Assembly: GCF_039541575.1 (NCBI RefSeq)
Contig: NZ_BAABGM010000007.1
Location: forward strand, 124,001 to 188,000
Origin: Fodinibacter luteus
GTDB lineage: Bacteria; Actinomycetota; Actinomycetes; Actinomycetales; Dermatophilaceae
Length of the DNA stretch: 64,000 bases
Direction: 5' to 3'
This document shows, piece by piece, positions 58,330 to 64,000 of this stretch. Position 1 is the first letter of the stretch. Every line of letters begins with the position of its first letter. Position numbers and translations under genes: made by a program. Under the pieces are notes generated by a model. The model was not told where the DNA came from, did not search any database, and was given only the letters and a program-made list of their open reading frames with translations.

Positions 58330-59283
58330 TCAGATGGAGAAGGCCGGGTCCGGGGCGCGCACCGTCGGTGCGGTCGACTGGGTGGCGGCGCTCTCGATGA
58401 GGGCGTCGAGCGTGGCCCGTACCGCCGGCACCCGCTGGAGGTCCGAGGTCGTGACGGCCATGATCGACCGGCGCGATGCCGGGGTGATCGGCAGCGCGAC
58501 GACGTCGCCGTGGTGCACGGTGCGCAGGATGAGGTCGGGGATGAGCGCGACGCCCAGGCCCTCGGCGACCAGGCCCATGACCGCGACGTAGTCCTCGGTC
58601 TCGTACGCGACGTCGGGGCGGAACCCGGCGTCGTGGGTCAGCTGGAGGAGGTGCCCCCGGCAGCGCGGGCACCCGGCGATCCACGGCTCCGCGGCGAGGT
58701 CGGCGAGATCGACGTGCTCCTGGCCGGCGACGTCGTGGCCCTCGGGCACGGCGAGGCGCACCTCGTCGTCGAGGAGCGGGGTGATGACGAACTGGTCGAG
58801 GTCCTCCTCGCCGCGGCCGACGTCGGTGCCCTCGTACGCGAAGGCGACGGCCAGGTCGCACTCGCCGGCCTTGAGCGCCGCGAGGCTCTCGGGGGGCTCC
58901 GCCTCGGTGAGCGTGATGCTGACGTCGGGGAAGCGTCGCTTGACGAGCGAGAGCGCCCGCGGGACGAGCGTCGCGGACGCTGACGGGAAGGCCATGAGGC
59001 GCACCCGCCCGCTGCGCAGGCCGGCGATCGCGGCGACCTCCTCCTCCGCGGCGTCGATGGCCGCGAGCACCGGTGTCGCATGGCGGGCGAGCACCTCGCC
59101 GGCCTCGGTGAGGCGCACGTTGCGGCCGACCCGCTCGACGAGCACCGTGCCGGTGCGCTGCTCGAGGCGTCGCACCATCTGCGAGATGGCGGGCTGGGTG
59201 TAGCCGAGGGCGGCCGCGGCCGCGGTGAAGCTGCCCTCGTCGGCGATGGCCTTCATGACCCGGAGGCCGGCGGCGTCGATCAT
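58330..59283 (-). CDS. LysR-family transcriptional regulator
   Basis: 317 residues from ATG 59283. HTH at about 17-36 (GSFTAAAAALGYTQPAISQMVRRLE). The effector-binding domain is about 90-300, with a CPRC pair in WIAGCPRCRG that could be a redox or metal site. Leaderless promoter and a T-N11-A palindrome upstream. It stands alone; the gene behind its start (M6 peptidase, same strand) ends before it, so its target is not obvious. Confidence 0.9.
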   Translation of the reverse strand: MIDAAGLRVMKAIADEGSFTAAAAALGYTQPAISQMVRRLEQRTGTVLVERVGRNVRLTEAGEVLARHATPVLAAIDAAEEEVAAIAGLRSGRVRLMAFPSASATLVPRALSLVKRRFPDVSITLTEAEPPESLAALKAGECDLAVAFAYEGTDVGRGEEDLDQFVITPLLDDEVRLAVPEGHDVAGQEHVDLADLAAEPWIAGCPRCRGHLLQLTHDAGFRPDVAYETEDYVAVMGLVAEGLGVALIPDLILRTVHHGDVVALPITPASRRSIMAVTTSDLQRVPAVRATLDALIESAATQSTAPTVRAPDPAFSI

Positions 59284-59289
59284 GGAGCC

Positions 59290-59309
59290 ATTCTATAACG
59301 CCGAGTTAT
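59290..59309 (-). promoter_or_regulatory. LysR promoter and T-N11-A operator
   Basis: -10 TAGAAT (59295-59290 on the minus strand) six bases before the ATG, and ATAAC-N5-GTTAT (59295-59309), the T-N11-A form bound by LysR-type proteins. Autoregulation is likely. Confidence 0.7.
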
Positions 59310-59356
59310 CCGGATGCCAGCCTCCCCAACCCCACGTGATGCCTCGACCGATGGCA

Positions 59357-59405
59357 GATCACCCACCTCCGCGGGCCGTTTCGGCCGTTCCGGAGGTGGG
59401 TGATC
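59357..59405 (-). terminator. Terminator of the M6 peptidase gene
   Basis: GATCACCCACCTCCG pairs exactly with CGGAGGTGGGTGATC, with an inner GGCCG/CGGCC stem. It lies 26 bases beyond the peptidase stop on its transcript. Confidence 0.75.
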
Positions 59406-59430
59406 CGCAATGAGTCGGATGCCGTGTCGG

Positions 59431-61533
59431 CTAGCCCTTCTTGTTGCTGCCGGTGAGCCGGAGCGTGTAGCCGGCGTCGAGGACGTCGATGTCACCGGTC
59501 GGCAGGTTGGAGACGATGACGCTGATCTCCTCCTTGTTCGCCAGGCACGTCGTCACGAAGCCCGTCTCCTGGATCGAGTCGCCCTCGAACCGGTAGACGT
59601 GGTTGCCCGCGTCGTCGACGATCTCGCCCTCGGTGTCGCCCGACGGGGTGAGGTCGCACGGCGACAGGATCTGGACCACCCAGATGTTGTCCTGGGCGCC
59701 GTCGGTCTCGACCCAGTGGCCCGGCTCGGAGGACAGGGTCGCCGCCGCACCGTCGATCGACACGTCGTCGACGAAGAAGCCGGTGTCGAGGTACGCCGCG
59801 TCGGTCGAGTAGCGGAACCGCACGTCCTCGGTGCCCGCGGGCAGCGGCCCGGTCCGGAGGTGGATGTACTCCGGGTCGTCGACGAAGTAGGCACCGCCCG
59901 ACGTGCCGGTGAGCCCGTTGCCCTCCTCGTTGTTGTCGTGCGGGTTCGTGCTCGTCGTGACCTCCGTGCCGCTGTCGTCGACCAGGGGCACGGTGACCCA
60001 CTCACCGTCGACGAGGGCCTCGACGTAGCCGTAGTCCCAGCCGTCCTCGATGAAGTACCAGGTCCAGAAGTCCACGACGTCGCCCTCGGTGACGGGGGTG
60101 TCGACGTCGAGGATGTTCTCGTTCTGGCTCTCCGCACCGCCCCACCAGTGGGTGTCACCGCTGTGGGGCGCCACCTGCTCGTTCGGGCTGCCCTCGAAGT
60201 CGAGGGTGACGTTGCGGCCGAGGTTGCGGAAGGTCTCGTACGAGACACCGAACGGCAGCGCGCTCTGGGCGGGGACCCGGTTGCTGTTCGCCCAGCGGCC
60301 CTCGGGCACGCGGCCGATGTACTGCCCGCGCTTGTTCCAGTACTCGTCGTTCGCGATGTCGACCGTCCAGCTCGTGTAGGCCGGGTTGCCGAAGTCGATG
60401 TTGATGAAGTCCCAGACCTCGGAGTCCTCGTCGTCGAGCTTGACGGCGACGGCCCAGTCCTGGAACAGCTCCTCGGCCGAGCGCAGCTTCGCCCCGGTCC
60501 GCTCGTTGAACTCGTCGATGGCCGCCTGGACGCCGGCCATCCCGTCGAGCTCGTTCTCGAAGATGAGCTTGATGAGCAGGTCGCCACCGGCGCCGTCGTA
60601 CTCACCGTCTGCGTCGAAGGTCCCATCGCCGTTCCCCCCGGCCTGTTCCCACAGGTAGAGGAAGTAGGTGAACGAGGCACCGTAGTTCTCGAGCCCACCG
60701 CCCCAGCGGGTCAGCGACGCCTCGCGGTGGAAGACCTGGTGGTAGGTGAGGTGCGAGCCGCCGATGTCGTAGCCGTTGAGGAAGACCGCCATGTCGGCGA
60801 GCCCCTCGTCGACCCACGAGACCTCACCCGGGTCCGAGTAGTTCATGAGCAGGTGCTCGAGCTCGTGGGCGATGACACCCTCGTACAGCTCGGACTGCCC
60901 GTCGGGGTTCGACGACTGGTCCCCGATGCGGTTGGCCCAGTCGAAGGCGTCGATCACCATGACGTTCATGCCGGCCTCGTTGATGTACTCCGGCGCGAAG
61001 TAGCCCGCCGTGTAGGTGGAGACCGAGCAGTCGTAGTAGGACTCGTCCTGCACGTTGTAGACGAGCATGACGAGCGCGTCGCTGTCCTCGGCGGCAGGGT
61101 CGGCCAGGCCGATCGGGCCGAAGTGCTGCTCGTTGACCGGGACGATGTCGTTGGTCAGCTCGTCGCCGAGGTAGTCGATCTGCTCCTGGGTGATGACGTA
61201 GTCGGCCGCGGCGTTGTCGGCGCACGGCGTGAAGTCGTCACCGGGAGTGGGGTCGAATCGCGGATCGAGGCTGCCGACGCCGTCCACCCCTTTGAGCGCG
61301 CCGGTGGGCACGTAGATGTAGACGGGGGTCCCGTCCTCGGTCTCGCCGGCGTAGACCCGCTCGAACTCCTGCTCGTAGGTGCCGCCGGCCTCGCTGTCGT
61401 TGAGGTCGACGACGATGGTGGGGTCACCGGGGTCACCGGTGGTCTCCGCCTGCGCGGTGGTCGTCATGGTGCCGATGGTTGCGAGGGAGAGCGCGGCGGC
61501 CCCCGCCACGACCCCCCTGATCATTCTGCGCAC
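59431..61533 (-). CDS. Secreted M6 (immune inhibitor A-like) metalloprotease
   Basis: 700 residues from GTG 61533, with GGAAGGA seven bases upstream (ATG 61524 is an alternative). Sec signal about 1-30 (GVVAGAAALSLATIG, then AQAETTG). Zinc motif HELEH at 223-227 with a downstream SWVDEGLAD Glu, the M6 catalytic core. C-terminal beta-sandwich regions (about 430-640, DFEGSPNEQVAPHSGDTHWW, then RFRYSTDAAYLDTGFFVDDVSIDG) match the immune-inhibitor A beta domain. Strongly acidic, consistent with an exported enzyme. Exact substrate unknown. Confidence 0.9.
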   Translation of the reverse strand: MRRMIRGVVAGAAALSLATIGTMTTTAQAETTGDPGDPTIVVDLNDSEAGGTYEQEFERVYAGETEDGTPVYIYVPTGALKGVDGVGSLDPRFDPTPGDDFTPCADNAAADYVITQEQIDYLGDELTNDIVPVNEQHFGPIGLADPAAEDSDALVMLVYNVQDESYYDCSVSTYTAGYFAPEYINEAGMNVMVIDAFDWANRIGDQSSNPDGQSELYEGVIAHELEHLLMNYSDPGEVSWVDEGLADMAVFLNGYDIGGSHLTYHQVFHREASLTRWGGGLENYGASFTYFLYLWEQAGGNGDGTFDADGEYDGAGGDLLIKLIFENELDGMAGVQAAIDEFNERTGAKLRSAEELFQDWAVAVKLDDEDSEVWDFINIDFGNPAYTSWTVDIANDEYWNKRGQYIGRVPEGRWANSNRVPAQSALPFGVSYETFRNLGRNVTLDFEGSPNEQVAPHSGDTHWWGGAESQNENILDVDTPVTEGDVVDFWTWYFIEDGWDYGYVEALVDGEWVTVPLVDDSGTEVTTSTNPHDNNEEGNGLTGTSGGAYFVDDPEYIHLRTGPLPAGTEDVRFRYSTDAAYLDTGFFVDDVSIDGAAATLSSEPGHWVETDGAQDNIWVVQILSPCDLTPSGDTEGEIVDDAGNHVYRFEGDSIQETGFVTTCLANKEEISVIVSNLPTGDIDVLDAGYTLRLTGSNKKG

Positions 61534-61800
61534 GGTGTGCTCCTTCCACGGCCACGTCGTTGTGGCCTGCGAGAGACGCGGCTGCTCGGGTGGTGCCCAG
61601 CCGCGGTGGTTCGGGCCCGGCCGGCATGCGAGATGCGGCCACCAGGGAAAGTAGCAACGCGTGAACGCGGTATCGCCCGGAGAAGCAGCCGAGTTGCGCG
61701 ACGGCATCCTCAGGTGTGCCTTGACCGGTCGGCCGGTCGGCCGGTCGGCCGACCGGCTGCGCGTGCCGGCCGGATCGCGTGTCGTGTCCGTCCCGGATGC

Positions 61801-61806
61801 GATGAT
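61801..61806 (+). promoter_or_regulatory. Possible leaderless -10, sirtuin gene
   Basis: GATGAT ends 7 bases before ATG 61814; the first base deviates from TANNNT. Confidence 0.3.
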
Positions 61807-61813
61807 CGGCGGT

Positions 61814-62674
61814 ATGCCGGACGCCGCCGCGCTCGCCGCCCTCCTTCGCGCGCACCCGGGCACCCTCGTGCTCACCGGCGCCGGCATCTCGACCGACAGC
61901 GGCATCCCCGACTACCGCGGTCCGGACGGCACCCGCCGGGTCACGCCCATGCAGCACGGGGACTTCGTCGGCTCGAGCCAGGCCCGCCAGCGCTACTGGG
62001 CGCGGTCGTTCATCGGCTGGCAGCGGTTCAGCCACGCCGAGCCGAACGCCGCCCACCACGCCGTCGCGGTGCTGCAGCGCCGCGGCGTCCTCGGGCCGGT
62101 CATCACCCAGAACGTCGACGGCCTGCACCAGGCTGCGGGCAGCCGCGAGGTCACCGAGCTGCACGGCAGCCTCGCCGAGGTCGTCTGCCTCACCTGCGAC
62201 ACCCGCTCCGACCGGGACCTGCTCCAGGCCCGGATGGCCGAGGCCAACCCCGGCTTCGAGGCCCTGGCGAGCGGCGAGGCCCCGGACGGGTCCCGGGTCA
62301 GCAGCCAGATCCGGCCGGACGGCGACATCGTGCTCGACGACGACCTCGTCGCCGGCTTCCACCTGCCGCGCTGCACCGTCTGCGGTGCCCACACGCTCAA
62401 GCCGGACGTCGTCTTCTTCGGCGGCTCCGTCCCGCGCGAGCGCGTCGACGCGTGCTACGCCCTCACGGATGCCGCGCCGGCCCTCCTCGTGCTCGGCTCC
62501 TCCCTCGCGGTCATGTCGGGGCTGCGGTTCGTGCGCCACGCGGCGAAGCGCGGCATCCCGGTCATGGCCGTGACGCGCGGACCGACCCGCGGCGACGACC
62601 TCATGACCCTGCGCGTCGACGGGCCCCTCGCGCCGACCCTCGCCGCGGTGGTCAGCGCCGGCCTCGCCGCCTGA
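61814..62674 (+). CDS. Sir2-family NAD-dependent protein deacylase
   Basis: 286 residues from ATG 61814; ATG 61802 would add four. Sirtuin core: LVLTGAGISTDSGIPDYRG, TQNVDGLH, the catalytic His in ELHGSLAEV, Zn-binding Cys pairs CLTC and CTVC, and the GSS/late-NAD motifs (VLGSSLAVMSGL). Removes acyl groups from lysine, using NAD. Its stop shares bases with the start of an acetyltransferase gene, suggesting an acetylation/deacetylation pair. Confidence 0.94.
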   Translation: MPDAAALAALLRAHPGTLVLTGAGISTDSGIPDYRGPDGTRRVTPMQHGDFVGSSQARQRYWARSFIGWQRFSHAEPNAAHHAVAVLQRRGVLGPVITQNVDGLHQAAGSREVTELHGSLAEVVCLTCDTRSDRDLLQARMAEANPGFEALASGEAPDGSRVSSQIRPDGDIVLDDDLVAGFHLPRCTVCGAHTLKPDVVFFGGSVPRERVDACYALTDAAPALLVLGSSLAVMSGLRFVRHAAKRGIPVMAVTRGPTRGDDLMTLRVDGPLAPTLAAVVSAGLAA

Positions 62675-63234
62675 TGGCCGGGCCCGGTCCGGAGGTGACG
62701 CGCGGGGTAGGAAGCCGCACGGCATCCGGTGGCGTCGCGTCCGGTGGCGTCGTCATCCGCACGGCGACCGCGGCGGACCTGCCCGCGATGGCCGAGATCT
62801 ACAACGACGCGGTGCGGCACACCCTCGCGACGTTCGACGTCGACCCGCAGCCGCCGACGCTGTTCGCCGAGCGCGTCGCGTCGAGGCGGCCCGGCGACCA
62901 CGTCGTCGTGGCGGAGGAGGACGGCCGGGTGCTCGGGATGGCGTATGCGGCGACGTACCGACCGCGACCGGCGTACGACGGCACCCGCGAGACGTCGGTC
63001 TACCTCGACGCCGACGCCCACGGCCGAGGGATCGGGCGGGCGCTGTACGACGAGCTGTTCCGCCGGGTCGACGCCGACGGCATCCACACGTGTCTCGCCG
63101 TCATCGCCCAGCCCAATCCCGCGAGTGAGGCGCTGCATGCAGCCGTCGGCTTCGAGCGGGTTGGGCTCCTGCGCGAGGTGGGCCGCAAGTTCGACCGCTG
63201 GGTCGACACGGCGTGGTGGCAGCGGGTGCGGTAG
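62674..63234 (+). CDS. GNAT acetyltransferase (Pat/phosphinothricin-type)
   Basis: 186 residues from ATG 62674, overlapping the sirtuin stop (TGATG). GNAT motif A is ETSVYLDADAHGRGIGRALYDELF, with the acetyl-CoA loop G-R-G-I-G-R. The start IRTATAADLPAMAEIYNDAVRHT and the end ASEALHAAVGFERVGLLREVGRKFDRWVDT match the phosphinothricin/methionine-sulfone N-acetyltransferase group. May act on small amines or amino acids. The first 26 residues are a low-complexity Gly/Ser/Val extension. Confidence 0.9.
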   Translation: MAGPGPEVTRGVGSRTASGGVASGGVVIRTATAADLPAMAEIYNDAVRHTLATFDVDPQPPTLFAERVASRRPGDHVVVAEEDGRVLGMAYAATYRPRPAYDGTRETSVYLDADAHGRGIGRALYDELFRRVDADGIHTCLAVIAQPNPASEALHAAVGFERVGLLREVGRKFDRWVDTAWWQRVR

Positions 63235-63276
63235 GCCCTCCTCGGATGCCGGCGCCGGACGCGACCCGGCGCCGCG

Positions 63277-63282
63277 TACGCT
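63277..63282 (+). promoter_or_regulatory. Predicted leaderless -10, DUF4259 gene
   Basis: TACGCT ends 6 bases before ATG 63289. Confidence 0.55.
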
Positions 63283-63288
63283 GCGAGC

Positions 63289-63714
63289 ATGGGAGCAACC
63301 GGGTCCGGACCCTTCGAGAACGACGACGCCCTCGACTTCCTCGACGCGCTCGAGGACCTGCCGCGGGCGCAGCGCCCCGGCCGGGTGCTCGGAGCGCTCG
63401 ACGTCGTCCTCCTCGCCACGGGGTACGTCGAGGCGCCGGAGATGTGCGAGGCGGTGGCGGGCGCCGCCGCGGTCGGCGCGTCGGTCAACCCCGAGGCGGC
63501 CCGGGGCGAGCCCTACCTGCCGGCGTGGCTCGTCAACCAGCCGCTGCCGACCGATGACGAGGAGCTCGTCGAGAAGTCGCGCCAGGTGCTGCGGCGGGCG
63601 GTGCGCTCGCAGGACAACGAGTGGTGGGAGCTGTGGGACGAGGCCGGGCTCGCGGACGACGTCACGGCATCCTGCCGCCGGGCCCTGGCCTGGCTCGGCG
63701 ACCGCGACGACTGA
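63289..63714 (+). CDS. DUF4259 family protein
   Basis: 141 residues starting MGATGSGPFENDDALDFLDAL, the DUF4259 hallmark (G-x-x-G-x-G-x-F-x-N-D-x-A). The rest is helical (LATGYVEAPEMCEAVAGAAAV, then ELVEKSRQVLRRAV and EWWELWDEAG). Function unknown; members are common small cytosolic proteins in actinobacteria. Leaderless promoter. Followed by the convergent lexA. Confidence 0.85.
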   Translation: MGATGSGPFENDDALDFLDALEDLPRAQRPGRVLGALDVVLLATGYVEAPEMCEAVAGAAAVGASVNPEAARGEPYLPAWLVNQPLPTDDEELVEKSRQVLRRAVRSQDNEWWELWDEAGLADDVTASCRRALAWLGDRDD

Positions 63715-63761
63715 CGGCCTCGCCGTCACAATCCGGCGCGGGGTTCAGATCGGCGCAGGGT

Positions 63762-64000
63762 TCAGATCCGGCGCAGGACGGCCGTGACCTTGCCGAGGAT
63801 GGTCGCGTGGTCGCCGTCGATCGGTGAGAACGCGGGGTTGTGGGGGAGCAGCCACACCTTGCCGTCACGGCGCTTGAAGGTCTTGACGGTCGCCTCGTTG
63901 TCGAGCATCGCCGCGACGATGTCGCCGTTGTCGGCGGTCGGCTGCTGGCGCACGACGACCCAGTCGCCGTCGCAGATCGCGGCGTCGACCATGGAGTCGC
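63762..64000 (-). CDS. lexA: LexA repressor, C-terminal part
   Basis: 79 codons in the window; the gene continues past the right edge. S24-peptidase domain of the SOS repressor. The catalytic Ser of the DSM motif (codon at 63995-63993), GDWVVVRQQPTADNGDIVAAML, the catalytic Lys in EATVKTFKRR, and the family end LPHNPAFSPIDGDHATILGKVTAVLRRI-like block (HATILGKVTAVLRRI) are all present. The N-terminal DNA-binding domain lies outside. A short direct repeat GGCGCAGGGTTCAGAT-like (63736-63775) covers the stop region. Confidence 0.95.
   Translation of the reverse strand, partial: DSMVDAAICDGDWVVVRQQPTADNGDIVAAMLDNEATVKTFKRRDGKVWLLPHNPAFSPIDGDHATILGKVTAVLRRI

Overview
The window is about 64 kb of very GC-rich, densely packed bacterial chromosome with strong C/G third-position codon bias and many GTG starts. 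Gene content and order (nusA-ylxR-infB-rbfA-truB-ribF; a large RNase E/G followed by rplU-rpmA-obgE-proB; nadD-rsfS; comEA-comEC; actinobacterial-type LexA) point to Actinomycetota. The overall look fits Micrococcales, most like the Intrasporangiaceae/Dermatophilaceae; the family placement is an inference. There is no rRNA, transposase, integrase, prophage or CRISPR. The sequence is a chromosomal core with small accessory insertions and many short tandem or hairpin repeats.

Layout. 0-8 kb: the end of nusA and the translation/ribosome-assembly operon through ribF, then a RodA/FtsW-like protein. 8-14 kb: long-chain acyl-CoA ligase, an AbiEi-like gene between dispersed direct repeats, and pcm plus a disulfide oxidoreductase on the minus strand. 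14-22 kb: a radical SAM protein and its usual partner (DUF2344), separated here by a K+ channel, a double-hotdog thioesterase, a PadR/membrane-protein pair and an aminotransferase. 22-29 kb: rne, rplU, rpmA, obgE, proB. 29-32 kb: pdxY (minus), about 0.9 kb of tandem repeats, proA. 32-36 kb: glycosyltransferase, nadD, rsfS, histidine phosphatase, tRNA-Ala(GGC). 36-43 kb: membrane protein, a minus-strand operon gpx-phosphoesterase-tag, an M23 peptidase, a Baeyer-Villiger-type monooxygenase and MarR. 43-50 kb: YhhN, an aldolase-like/PfkB pair, a DUF4396 protein behind a CsoR-like operator, and leuS behind a leader peptide and attenuator. 50-58 kb: an aminotransferase class V gene behind a SAM-type riboswitch, acyl-ACP desaturase, DegV, plsY, comEA, comEC. 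58-64 kb: LysR, secreted M6 peptidase, sirtuin, acetyltransferase, DUF4259 and the C-terminus of LexA.

Themes. Lipid functions recur (acyl-CoA ligase, thioesterase, desaturase, DegV fatty-acid binder, PlsY). Many genes have a TANNNT-like -10 box ending 6-8 bases before the start codon, so leaderless transcripts look common. A GGATGCC/GGCATCC word is dense on both strands and overrides the usual codon choice (GAT-GCC for Asp-Ala, GCA-TCC for Ala-Ser). Several proteins carry in-frame minisatellites at the N-terminus or in a loop (pcm, rne, FMO, DegV, ComEC).
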